Source of the DNA: Protea cynaroides | Lineage: Eukaryota; Streptophyta; Magnoliopsida; Proteales; Proteaceae | Direction: 5' to 3' | NCBI GenBank assembly: GCA_028583415.1 | Contig: CM053265.1 | Location: 36,310,873 to 36,374,872 of the forward strand | Length of the DNA: 64,000 bases | In this document: positions 1 through 10,402 of the stretch, piece after piece | Layout of the letters: every line of letters starts with the position of its first letter | Numbering within the stretch: the first letter of the stretch is position 1 | Notes under the pieces: model-generated | The model's input: the letters and a program-made list of their open reading frames with translations, nothing else | What the model was told of the DNA's origin: nothing | The model's database searches: none | Made by a program: the position numbers and the translations under genes

Positions 1-19
1 AAAAATACTGTCTTTTCTA

Positions 20-235
20 TGCAGGGTCGATGGTGAGGGTCGCTGGTATGTCCGACCCTGGGTATTCGACCCTGGGAATGACCTGTTCTTCCCGAGAGCT
101 GAGGGTCGATGGGAGGGTCGATGGGTGTCCGACCCTCAGTCCGACCCTTGATTTTCTGTCAGATTCCTGAGAGCCGAGGGTCGATGGGAGGGTCGATGGT
201 ACCAGTCGAATTGTCCGACCCTCGGACCAAAAATC
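20..235. repeat. GGGTCGA/TCGACCC heptamer array upstream of the antisense gene
   Basis: The core GGGTCG(A/C) and its complement CGACCC recur about a dozen times in roughly 215 bases, in blocks of direct copies followed by inverted copies. The first 60 bases strongly resemble 16862-16935 in the leader of CHR-2 (shared AATACTGTCTT, CTATGCAGGGTCGATGGT). There the array lies about 120 bases before the gag start codon. The same core forms two clusters in every CHR/GEN-type LTR of the window. Confidence 0.75.
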
Positions 236-379
236 AGATTTTTAAGATCCGATTCTGGGTTATTTCTCACTATTCCCCCTCCGTTTCGACTCATCTCCAC
301 TCTCTGAGTTGCAACAGTGCTACTCCACTGTTCTTGGTCGGTTTAACTCCGGGTTTCGACGTCCACGTCATCCCTACAG

Positions 380-799
380 GTATATCCTCTCACCTTTACC
401 TGCTTTTAGGTTTTCTTTTCTAGGTTTTTGCCCATTTAACTCGTATTTTCCAAATTAAACTTTTTCCAACCGTAAAAATTAGATTTTTATTGGGGGCTTT
501 TGTTATTGGTGTCTCGAGGAATGAAAGGCCTAAAAAATTTTTGAGTTTCATCGGTTGGTTATCGAGAAACTTAAAATTTTCTCTTTTTGCCCTAATTTAT
601 CAAAATTTTTGATTTTTCTTAAATTTCTTCAAATTGAGCTTCGTCGGTTAAAGTCTCCTACTGTATGTGGGTCGTAGGACATGTTCTAACCTACGTAAGT
701 TCTCATGCCACTTATATGGTGAGAAATGGGGCTCTATTTTAAATTTTTGGATTTTTATCCTATTAACTCCTTGTTTCCTTTCTCTTTCTTATTTTGCAG
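380..799 (+). other. Probable intron before the antisense gene of GEN-1
   Basis: A CAG|GTATAT donor at 379-385 and a pyrimidine-rich tract ending TTTTGCAG at 792-799 bracket AT-rich, T-rich sequence typical of plant introns. The region homologous to the gene family begins immediately after the acceptor. The preceding bases (about 250-379) are C/T-rich and would be a short first exon or 5' untranslated region. The splice sites are inferred from sequence only. Confidence 0.35.
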
Positions 800-2115
800 A
801 TTCTAAGGCCTGTACCAAAGTACCTAGAGTGCGCGATCCACTTCGCTTCCGTTCGAATGAAGCCTAGGCACAGTATGCGGACTATGCCCGTAAGAAGGTT
901 GAAGGGGGTCGCATGGTGAACTTGGCTGAGCTAGCCTTGTTTAATGTAGAGGGAGCATTCGGTGATATGGGGTGGCTCCCTGTCATCACATACAACGCGT
1001 GCACATGTCCTGACTTGGTACGCCAGTTCTATTGTAATCTCCAGGTGGTGGGGAATTACAATGATGTCGAGCGTGGTTAGCAGTTGTGCATCACTAGTTA
1101 CGTCAAAGGGGTGCACATCTCCTTTTATTATCGGCAGCTGGCTGATCTGTTGGGCATTCCCTATGATGGCCCTATGGTGTACTGTGTGCCAGAAGAGCCA
1201 CAGTTTGTTGAGATGGAGATGAGAGCAGAGATCGACAGCCAGTTGCTCCATCCCGATCGATGGCGGATGAGAGCGTGTTACTTTGCGTCCAGCTCCACGG
1301 GTTTTTCGCAAGATTATCCAAGATAATCTGATCCCGCAGAGTGGGCACTATGAGAGGGTCTCTCACCTGACTCGATTCTTGATCTACGGCATATGCACTC
1401 GCCCGGCCCGGTCCGTCTTCCATACATCATTATGCGGACGATGATTAGTGCTACATTGTCCGGTCATAGGGGAAATCTACCCTATGGACGCATGATTACA
1501 GTGCTACTGACCCGTCTGGGGGTGGATCTGGTAGATGAGAAGATCCAGGAGAAGACCTTCTCATCTCCTCTAGATTGGGAGGCTATCTGTAAGATGGGGC
1601 TACGAGATGCAGAGGTTAGCGATGAGGAGAGGAACGCGATGGTGCGCCCTCACACTCGGGTCGAGATGGCTGATGCTGAGGCTGCTGCTGCTGCTGCTAG
1701 AGCTCGTGGGGATCCGGTCGATGATGACGATCGCATGTATATAGACGTCGACGCGATACCACCGCCATCACCCACGCATGCGGCTGGAGTTTGTACATCT
1801 TCTGCGGCGGCTCCTGCACCTGAGGCCAGTCCTTCTCATCCACCTTCTGATATGATGGAGATATTGCGTGAGCTCAGGGATGCTCAGCGCAGGTCTGATT
1901 TGAGGATGGATGAGCTGTTGGCTGCTCAGCACGCATCAGACACGCGGATGGGAGAGCTCCTAGAGGTGCAGCGTGCGACTGATCAGAGGATTGCCGGTCT
2001 CACAGCTAGTCTCCAGACGACTCAGACCCAGGTGGCATGGTTGACTAGGGTCTATGCCGAGGACTATGACAGAGACCGTGAGGCACCGCCTCCTCCTTCG
2101 CCTCCAGCTTCTTGA
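800..2115 (+). pseudogene. Transposase_32-like (putative plant transposon protein) gene, antisense to GEN-1
   Basis: Translation across frames gives an N-terminal part with the family pattern: a VRQFYCNL-like stretch near 1017, KGVHISF near 1107, LADLLGIP near 1140. After about 1390 comes LPYIIMRTM and GNLPYGRMI, then a Pro/Ala-rich hinge and a C-terminal coiled coil of repeated DxRMxELL heptads, ending in a Pro-rich tail. The last 240 codons (1393-2115) are open. Upstream the frame is broken by stops at 865-867 and 1078-1080 and by at least two frameshifts, near 1270-1310 and 1385-1420. The family assignment rests on recalled Transposase_32 (PF20167) patterns; its biochemical function is unknown. 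The copy at 37453-47436 confirms that this was one protein. CAG- and GAG-rich composition and long heptads set it apart from the AT-rich flanks. Confidence 0.6.
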
Positions 2116-2377
2116 TTTGTACTTTACTTTTCTTGTACTACAGAGTAACTGTCTGGGTTGTGGACTGTACTCTGCTTTAGCGATGTATATACGTTTTCTT
2201 TCTCTTACTCATTGTATGTAACTTGTTTTCCCTTTAATAGATGCATTATTCTCTTTTTAATTTAGTTTCAATCATCACTTGGGCTTACAGTGTGTTGGTA
2301 TTAAAGCTTTTAATTTATCCTATCTCTGTTCACAATGGTCTTGAATGTGTGTCAGTTCGGCGGGCAAGGCCTGAGAT
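2116..2377. other. 3' flank of the antisense gene fused to retroelement leader
   Basis: Bases 2116-2262 match the downstream flank of the GEN-2 gene (both contain CAGAGTAACTGTCTG and ACTGTACTCT). From about 2265 the sequence switches to the leader seen next to the PBS in CHR-2 and CHR-1 (for example TTTTAATTTATCCTA). The same switch point occurs in GEN-2 near 47585. Confidence 0.6.
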
Positions 2378-2389
2378 GCTCTGATACCA
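2378..2389 (-). promoter_or_regulatory. Primer binding site of GEN-1 (tRNA-iMet type)
   Basis: On the minus strand the sequence reads TGGTATCAGAGC, three bases inside the LTR edge. This is the complement of the 3' end of plant initiator tRNA-Met and sets the element's direction as right to left. Confidence 0.85.
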
Positions 2390-2392
2390 AGT

Positions 2393-4690
2393 TGTCACAC
2401 CCTAATTTTGGTCTAACCAGAATGGTGTGATGAACCGCTAAATAACCAACGGTTCAACCAGGATCTCAAATAGGCTATCCCCGCATTATCCAAACTTACA
2501 CGCATCCACAATCATAATCAGAGTAAATACACAATAACGAAAGATCTTATAAATAAATGAACTGAGAACTAAGATGATACCATTAATTAAATAGTAAATT
2601 ATTCTATTTTCAACTGAGACATACTTATATAAATATCACATACATGTCTTTATAAATTCAAAGAAACCTATAAAAATATCTAATCAAATACACACGAGTT
2701 GCACTCGCAAGAGGGGTCGTGTGTATCGCCTTCAGCTCCAGCTTCCATTGCTGCTATATTTCCGTACGCAGACGCGTTCATATAATCTTCGACTGTGTAA
2801 CCTACATCATCAACTAAAAATATTCGACGTCGAGGGGTGTGCACACAACACGGCTCAGTGAGTAGCCAAAACAATGCAACAATACATATACGTGCAATCA
2901 ATTCATATCTTTGGTCTGGTTTATAGTTTACAATGCTCATAGAAAGGTTGGGTGGTCAAAGGTTAACGTTTATTGACACCGCCTCTATACACAGGGTGTG
3001 GAAGCCTGCCCGAAGGTTAACGTTTATCGTCATCCCCATCCACCCTACCATAACATTATACAACAAAGGTTAACGTTTATTGCTATATAATGCTATACCA
3101 ACACGTAAGCCCCAGTTAGCGAGGGCTTGCAAACTGGGCTCGCTACTAACCAATCCTAATACCAAACAGTGTATCCAAGGCCTCATCCCAGCATCCCTCA
3201 GAATGCCCATAGAGATAGAGCTAAGGCCCCCAGGTAGAGTCAGAGACTACAAGGACCGAGACCACCTCCCCTGATACTCTACGACATAATAGTTCCGCTA
3301 AGGTAATGGCGATACGAAGATGTCAATGCACAAGACTTGAGTTAGAGATAGAGCTAAAGTGCTGAGACCCGCCAAAGGTTAACGTTTATTGACGTTCTCA
3401 TCACACCTCCCCTGATACTTGCTCGCATCAAGTACATCAACCACACACATACAAGCACATCCCTATTCCTATCATCATCATCATCATCATGTTATAAACA
3501 ATAAAGTAAATATGCATGAACAAGTAATAGAAATATTGGATGGCATGCTGTATGCACATTACAAACATATTCACATAGAATCAAACATGGCATAGGACTC
3601 AAGAAAATAAAATAGTTTATTATTAAGCAATTTAGTTTGGAGTTAAGGTTCCTCACCTTAGCTTGTTATAAGATATTTCTCAAGCTTTAAAATCACCGCT
3701 ACAATGTTATTAGATTGCTAGCAGACCTAACAAAGCCGATAAAATTTAATTAGAATTAATTCCAGAATTAAAAATTATTCTGTCAACTGAGGGTCGATGC
3801 TAGGGTCGATGGGTCTATCGACCCTCCCTCCATTCTGGACTTCCCGAATGCTGAGGGTCGATGGTCAGAAACACCTAGGGTCGGATGGCCTATTGACCCT
3901 CGGTGCGACCCTTGGTGCACTCTGATCCAATTTCCACTTTTAATCCATTCTTCAAGTCTGGGGTCCTATGGCTTGCTTCTACATTCCATTCAACACTCAT
4001 TCCATGGTCTAGAACTATGTATAAACCATCTAAATAGTTTTCGTGCATCCTCCTATGGTTTTCCATGAAAACCTAACCATGGATGGATGGTTTGGGTTTC
4101 TTCGAGATCATACTCTCAACAATTACTAACCTAAGGTCTGTAGAAACTCATGGAATTAGTATCCATACTTGAGAAGATTACTTTTCCTCTGAAATTCTCT
4201 TCCTTTTTGCTAGGTTCTCTTCCTTGCCTCTCTTCTTCCTCTTTTCCTTCTCCTCTCTCTCTCTCTCTCAATTCAATTAGGGTTGTGAAAGGAGTGAAAG
4301 TGGCTTAGGGATGTCCCTTAAATAGGCTAGAAACATCCTAAAATAAGTCCCTTTGAAATTAGGAAGGAATCCAATCGAAAAATCTTGACCTTTCCTAATT
4401 TCTATTTTCGGCAGGATCCGAGGTTCGATGGGAGGGTCGATTATCCCGTCGACCCTAGGGTCTTAAGCTGTCCGACCCTCCCTTAAAATCTGAGGGTCTG
4501 ACATTCTGTTTTTGGAGGTCCGACCCTACTTGGCTGGGTATGCGACCCTCCCCTAAAATTAAGTGTTTTTGGGTCGATTTTATACCTGGGATCTCGATCT
4601 CCTTCACGCCCTTGGTCCACTTGACTCGACCATGATGGGTAAACCTGGTTCAAGGTGGTAAGACCGGGTTAGTTTGACACGGGTCTTACA
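2393..4690 (-). mobile_element. LTR of GEN-1 (5' LTR, minus orientation)
   Basis: It is 2298 bp and reads TGTAAGACC... to ...GGTGTGACA on the minus strand. It carries GGTCG-core arrays at about 3785-3915 and 4425-4565, a CT microsatellite at about 4253-4270, and four copies of the word AAAGGTTAACGTTTATTG or close variants (near 2957, 3013, 3064 and 3374). Three of these sit in short inverted repeats. A purine/pyrimidine-rich block and a gene-free 5' untranslated-like region lie around 4200-4330. There is no coding capacity. Confidence 0.85.
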
Positions 4691-5519
4691 ACACGGCCAT
4701 GGGGGTTATCTGCGCCGCGAGGGAACTGTTAAAGGGAGCCATTCTACCTCGGGACCGATCGCTGGTGTGGGAGCTCCCCACGCCCTCGCTGATCTCTGGG
4801 GCAGATACGTTGGGTGCATCGGTAAGTTGCCTTCGTCGCCCGACCCCGTCTTGTATATTCTTTGGTTGGTCCTATGAGCTAACTGTTGGTTCTGCTTTCG
4901 ATGCAGCTCGGAGTTTATCTTGAAACCTTAAAGGAACGTGTCGAGGAAACGGCACGTAACTTGGCCGAGTCGGACAGCAAGCTACACTCTGCCGAGGTGG
5001 CGTGGGATGATGCTAGGAGACAGCTTCGGTACAAGGAGCAAGAAGTGACTTCCGTAACCACAGAAGTCACCCGCCTGGTGCGAGAAAATGCCAAGAATCT
5101 TGAAGACAAACAGCATCTTGAGGACGAGGCAAGGGCGAGGGAGGAGCGGGTCAGTCAGCTGAAGTCGGCCCTGGATCGGGCAAGGAACCAGAGATCACGG
5201 TGGAGGGACGGTTACATGAAGGCGTGCTCCCTTGCGGCTGGTGCGGTGCGGTTGTATCAGAGTTTGAGGATTTTAAGGAGTTGGTGGGGCGTCTCTCTTT
5301 GCAGAGCTTTACCCAGGGGGTGCTTGCTCTGAAGGAGTTCATGGACGAGAAGTTGCCGGGTATAGACTATACTGGCGCCGCTTGCCTTGTTCCTGAAGAG
5401 GATGAAGTGGAAATCCCTGAGGTGGATGATGATGAGATGCTCCGGCGGCTGGACGAGGTCTTCGAGGGTGAGGAGCCTCCAGCCTCTCCGGATGTAGATG
5501 GGACCCCGACCACCCCTTA
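4691..5519 (+). pseudogene. Spliced coiled-coil gene antisense to TAT-1 (3' part only)
   Basis: Exon 4691-4821, an 85-bp intron 4822-4906 (GTAAGT donor, GATGCAG acceptor) and exon 4907-5519. The two exons join in phase 0. The second exon codes a long charged coiled coil (starting LGVYLETLKERVEETARNL) followed by an acidic C-terminus. A one-base frameshift lies near 5245-5262, because the coiled coil is in one frame and FEDFKELVGRLSLQSF to the stop at 5518-5520 is in another. The N-terminal part is lost at the GEN-1 junction. The architecture resembles plant proteins labelled 'putative gypsy type transposon' (Transposase_28, PF04195), in which a domain precedes a long coiled coil. That domain is not visible here, so this link is only suggestive. 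Confidence 0.5.
4822..4906 (+). other. Intron of the TAT-1 antisense gene
   Basis: GTAAGT donor and T-rich GATGCAG acceptor, 85 bp, a normal minimal plant intron length. Removing it leaves both flanking exons in one open frame, which supports it as genuine. It is spliceable only from a plus-strand transcript, opposite to the retroelement. Confidence 0.55.
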
Positions 5520-5805
5520 GGATGGCGCTGCTCTGCCATGGGTCCTCCCCCTACTCCCGGTGGTTCTCTTCCTCCTGAGATAGATGTGGTCGTTGAGAAT
5601 AGCTCTGGTGACCTTACCCGCAGAGAGGCGAACCCCCCAGATGAACATACTTAGGGAATTTTTTTTGTTATACCGATGTAATCTGTACCGATGTAATCTC
5701 TACCAATTCAGAATGAATTAAAAAGTCTTGAGTTGAACTACCTTGTGTAATGGCGTCCTTTCCCTTTCTTCTCTTTTGGAAGGTTCATATGTCTGTCCCT
5801 GTTTA
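5520..5805. other. 3' flank of the TAT-1 antisense gene, before the tandem array
   Basis: No coding signal. It contains a tandem pair of ACCGATGTAATCT words (5672-5700) and an AT-rich stretch with AATGAATTAAA (5711-5721) that could act as a polyadenylation region for the plus-strand gene. Confidence 0.35.
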
Positions 5806-6835
5806 CCCTCCGTAGCGGCGCGGAGCCGTGTCTGCCCTCCTCGGCCCAAGGGGTTCCCACACTTGGTGAAATCCTTGGGTCGAATGGGTCTTACATCGGC
5901 GCGGGGCTGGGATGATATTCGTAGTGGCGCGAAGCCGTGTCTACCCTCCTCGGCCCAAGGGGTTCCCACACTTGGTGTCAATCTTGGGTCGAATGGGTCT
6001 CACATTTGCACGGGGCCGGGATGATATCCGTAGCGGCGTGAAGCCGTGTCTACCCTCCTCGGCCCAAGGGGTTCCCACACTTGGTGAAAGCCTTGGGTCG
6101 AATGGGTCTCACATCGGCAAGGGGCCGGGATGATATCCGTAGCGACGCGAAGCCGTGTCTACCCTCCTCGGCCCAAGGGGTTCCCACACTTGGTGAAAGC
6201 CTTGGGTCGAATGGGTCTCACATCGGCACGGGGCCGGGATGATATCCGTAGCGGCGCGAAGCCGTGTCTACCCTCCTCGGCCCAAGGGGTTCCCACACTT
6301 AGTGTCAATCTTGGGTCGAATGGGTCTCACATCGGCACAGGGCCGGGATGATATCCGTAGCGGCGCGAAGCCGTGTCTACCCTCCTTGGCCCAAGGGGTT
6401 CCCACACTTGGTGAAAGCCTTGGGTCGAATGGGTCTCACATCGGCACGGGGCCGGGATGATATCCGTAGCGGCGCGAAGCCATGTCTACCCTCCTCGGCC
6501 CAAGGGGTTACCACACTTGGTGTCAATCTTGGGTCGAATGGGTCTCACATCTACATGGGGCCGGGATGATATCCGTAGCGACGCGAAGCCGTGTCTACCC
6601 TCCTCGGCCCAAGGTGTTCCCACCCTTGGTGAAAGCCTTGGGTCGAATGGGTCTCACATCGGTAAGGGGCTGGGATGATATCTGTAGCGACGCGAAGCTG
6701 TGTCTACCCTCCTCGGCCGAAGGGGTTCCCACACTTGGTGAAAGCCTGGGGTCGAATGGGTCTCACATCGGCACAGGGCCGGGATGATATCCATGTCGGT
6801 GCGGGAGGATATTCGTATCGGCGCAGAGCCGTGTC
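5806..6835. repeat. 109-bp tandem array in the 3' region of TAT-1
   Basis: Units begin with GATGATATCCGTAGCGGCG at 5911, 6020, 6129, 6238, 6347, 6456, 6565, 6674 and 6783, an exact 109-base period, with a partial first unit at about 5806. Two unit types differ at one spot (GTGAAAGCCTTGGG against GTGTCAATCTTGGG). The repeated 73-codon open frames here are by-products of the array. Such arrays in the 3' untranslated region are known for Tat-lineage elements and can seed satellites. Confidence 0.95.
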
Positions 6836-6958
6836 TAGCTGATTTGAGTACAATCTTGTGGCCAAATGTGCTCGAGAATGCAGGATAATTCATTTGTCGG
6901 AAATTCACTAAAGTCACCGAAGTGGAGCTAGAAATGGCTCGTGTACACTAGGGGGATT
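6836..6958. other. Spacer between pol end and tandem array
   Basis: Bases just downstream of the TAT-1 pol stop, in element direction. No recognisable signal. Confidence 0.4.
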
Positions 6959-9900
6959 TCATTGATAAAACGGTCGGAGGTGTTCTGCATTCCATGCTTT
7001 TGGCAAGGCTTGTCCTGCCATATCCGTTAGGTGGTAGGATCCCATGTGCAGTGCTTGGGTGACCTGATAGGGGCCTTCCCAGTTTGGGGCTAGCTTCCCC
7101 TGATGAGCTGGGTCAGATGCAATGGTCCGTCTGAGGACGAGGTCCCCTTCCTTGAACGTTCGTGGGCACACCTTCTTGTTGTAGTGCTTGGCTACCTGCT
7201 GCTGGTTGGCCGCAATCCGTATTTGTGCTTGGTCTCTCATTTCTTCTACGAGGTCCAAGTTGGCCCGTAACCCTGGCTCATTGGTTATTGGGTTGTAATT
7301 GGAGATCCGGTGGGATGCAATTCAAACTTCTAAGGGGATCACGACATCTGTGCCGAAGGAAAGTCGGAAGGGAGATTCGCCCATGGTTGTTTTCGGAGTG
7401 GTCCGATCGGCCCATAGTATGTGTTGTAATTCGTCCAACCACCTACCCTTTGCCCCCTCGAGTCTGGTTTTGATGCCTTTCAACAAGATCTTGTAAGTGG
7501 CCTCCGTCTGACCTCTAGTTTGCGGATGCTTCACTGCGCCGTGCAGGTGCTAAATACGATGCTCCGCACAGAACGCTGCAAAGGCCTTGTTATCGAACTG
7601 CTTTCCATTATCCGTGATGAGAACTCATGGGACTCCGTACCGATATACAACCGACTTGATGAAAAAGACCCTGATGGCGCTTTCTGGAATGCTGGATAAC
7701 GCCTCCGCCTCCGCCCATTTAGTGAAATAATCTACGGCGACGACCACGAATTTTCGTTGATAACACGCCGGTGGGAAAGGGCCCATGATATCCATGCCCC
7801 ATGTGGCAAATGGGATGGGAGCTGCTTCGATGGGGCGGAGGGGTGCGGCCGGGAGGTGAGATACCGGTGCGTACATTTGACACTTGGAGCACCGCTTGAC
7901 GTAGTCGATACAATCTTGCCGCATTTTTGACCAATAATATCCCTGGAGTAATATCTTGTGCGCGAGGACTCTATCCCCCTGGTGTGCACCACATATGCCC
8001 TCATGTATTTCCTTGACAGCTTGCGCCACTTCGGAAGGACGTAAACAACGGAGCAGTGGGAACGTGAAAGCCTTCTTGTACAGGATGACCTCCTCCACGA
8101 CGTAATGGCTAGCTTTAGATTGGATGCGCCTAGCTTTTTTCTTATCTTCTGGTAGTTGACCATTTTGGAGAAAGGAAAAGATTGGATCCATCCACGATGG
8201 TTCAGACACTGCGGGCAGTATGGCCTTGGTTGTGGCATCCACGGAGGAGTGGGTCAGAACTTCGGTATACACCGAATGATCCTGATCTCTCAAGTCCGAT
8301 GTGGCAAGTTTGGATAAAGAGTCCGCCAAGGTGTTCTGGTCCCAGAGTACGTGACGCAGAATGAAGTGGTCGAATGCGGACGCGGCCTCTTGGACTTTCG
8401 CGAGGTAGGCGGACATACTCGGTTTCTTTGCCTCGTAGTCTCCATTGACCTGACGTACTACCAGCTGGGAGTCGCTGGACGCTTCGACCCGCCGAGCCAT
8501 AACTGCCTTGGCCAGGCGAAGTCCCGCGATAAGGGCCTCATACTCGGCTGCATTGTTGGAGACTTGGAACATGAATCGAATAGCGCAGCGAAATTTAAAA
8601 CCCTCTGGGCTGGTGAGGATGAATCCTGGACCGCATTGAGTTTTGCTTGATGCCCCGTCAACAAATAGGGTCCATGCCTGTGTTTGCTCTTCTGGGGGTG
8701 AGTCGTCGATAGCGGGGTCTGCGGCAGGGGGGGCCTCAATTAGGAAGTCGGCCAGCGCCTGGGGTTTGATGGCTGTACGAGGCTTGAAGTGAAGGTCGAA
8801 CTCTCCTAATTCGACGGCCCAGTTGATGACTCGGCCAGAAATGTCTGGCTTAGATAAAATCTTCTTCAGAGGTTGATCAATCAGAACGATGATGGAGTGC
8901 GCCTGGTAGTACGGGCGTAGCTTACGCGCGGATGTGACGAACGCCAATGCGACTTTTTCAATGAACTTATACCTGGTCTCGGCTTCCAGCAAGACCTTGC
9001 TGACATAAAAAATGGGGCGTTGGATGCCCTCTACTTCTTTGATCAGTACCGCACTGACCGCCCTTGAAGAAATGGCCAAGTATAACTCCAAAGTGTCTCC
9101 TACCTCGGGCTTTACCAGCAATGGGGGAGATGTCAGGTATTTCTTTAGTTCTTCGAACGCCTGTTGGCACTCGACCGTCCACTGGAAGGTCTTGTTGCCC
9201 TTCAGGGTTTGGAAAAATGGTAGGCATTTGTCCACAGAACGCGACATGAACCGGCTGAGCGCAGCGACTCGTCCGGTGAGCTCTTGCACCTGTTTTATCC
9301 TGGTGGGTGTGGTCATTTCCAGAATGGCCATAATTTTTTTTGGATTTGCCTCGATCCCACTGCTTGAAACCATGAAACCCAGGAACTTTCCCGAAGTGAC
9401 CCCGAATGCGCATTTTGCGGGATTGAGGCGCATTCTGTGCCTTCGGAGTACACTGAATGCCTCTTCTAGGTCACGAACATGGTCGTTCTCGGTTAAACTT
9501 TTCACCTGCATGTCGTCAATGTACACCTCCATGTTGCGCCCAATTTGTTCGGCAAAGATCTTGTTGACCAACCTCTGATAGGTGGCTCCGGCATTTTTGA
9601 GGCCGAATGGCATTACATCATAACAGAAAAGGCCTTGGCTGGTCACAAAGGCGGTCTTCTCCGCGTCGGCCGTGTGCATCCTAATTTGGTTATAACCCGA
9701 ATAGGCGTCCATAAAGCTCAACTGGGCGTGTCCGGCAGTAGCATCGACGAGCTGGTCGATCCAGGGCAGGGGGAAGCTATCCTTGGGGCAGGCCTTGTTA
9801 AGATCGGTATAGTCAATGCAGATGTGCCACTTGTCACCAGCCTTGGGGACCATGACCACATTGGCTAGCCACTCCGGGTAGTGTAGTTCTCGAATGAATC

Positions 9901-10402
9901 CGGCATCGAGAAATTTCCCTACCTCGACGTCGATGATTTGCTGGCGGGATGCGGCAAAGGACCTTCTTTTTTGTCGCACTGGTCGACGGTTGGGGTCCAC
10001 ATTGAGGCAGTGCTGGGCCACCTCCCTGGGGATTCCTGGCATGTCGGCCGCTGACCAGGCGAAGACGTCGGCATTGGCTTGTAAGAACGTCACGAGTGCC
10101 CCCCGCTGCGGTTCACTAAGGGAAGACCCTATCTGTACGGTCCTGTCAGGGTTACCCTTAGCATGGGGGACTTGGATTAGGTCCTCTGTTGGTGCACCCC
10201 TTTGCTGCTTGGGATCATCTCTCAGATCCTCAATTTGCACCAGCAGGGCCCTTGCGGGTTTCTTGTGGTCCGTAAGCTCCGCCAAGTAACATTTTCGGGA
10301 CAGTAGCTGATTCGACCTACACTCCCCCACCCCGCAAGGAGTTGGGAACTTGAGCACTAGATGGTACGGGGATGGTACTGATCGTAGCGCTATCATACCT
10401 GG
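6959..10402 (-). pseudogene. TAT-1 pol: protease end, RT, RNase H, integrase
   Basis: A 923-codon open frame (10396-7625) holds RT, with KWHICIDYTDLNKACPKDSF near 9830-9770 and the catalytic YIDDM near 9515. A Ty3-type RNase H follows, then a second archaeal-type RNase H (LFVDGASS near 8670, NNAAEYEALIAGLRLA near 8550). The integrase zinc finger (HEGICGAH, CSKCQM) lies near 8010-7880 and its first catalytic Asp in WGMDIMGPF near 7800. A TGA at 7625-7627 interrupts it where an Arg codon would be expected. Beyond the stop, DNG (second Asp) and the HPQTRGQTE motif (Glu) continue to about 7300. A further frame ends with NAEHLRPFYQ at 6959. CHR-1 separates this part from the first part of the protease at 29997. 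The open frame suggests fairly recent loss of function, but the stop, the frame breaks and the insertion make it non-functional. Confidence 0.85.

Larger units (their letters stand above)
1..4690 (-). mobile_element. GEN-1: LTR retroelement with an antisense gene in its leader (left part outside window)
   Basis: The right end is a complete minus-strand LTR (2393-4690) preceded by a tRNA-iMet-type primer binding site (2378-2389) and a leader (about 2265-2392) closely resembling that of CHR-2 at 18300-18451. Between leader and window start lies a plus-strand gene remnant, therefore antisense to the element. The other LTR must lie left of base 1. The element interrupts the antisense gene of TAT-1 at 4691. 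The flanks readable here (CAAGT inside, ACACG outside) cannot be tested as a target duplication because the left junction is missing. GEN-2 has the same gene, leader and LTR layout, so this is a replicated structure and not a chance insertion. Confidence 0.7.

Noticed and set aside
109..423. Plus-strand 104-codon frame
   Set aside because: Runs through the GGGTCGA array and a probable untranslated exon; no family resemblance.
2388..4695. Target duplication around the GEN-1 LTR (CAAGT and ACACG)
   Set aside because: The left bases are the spacer before the PBS inside the element, so the LTR is not solo and the comparison is not valid.
5912..6787. Series of overlapping 73-101 codon open frames
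   Set aside because: They follow the 109-bp tandem unit exactly and shift frame from unit to unit; no start context or homology beyond the repeat.
8182..9868. Plus-strand frames of 60-188 codons opposite TAT-1 pol
   Set aside because: Shadows of the GC-balanced pol frame on the minus strand; no independent homology.
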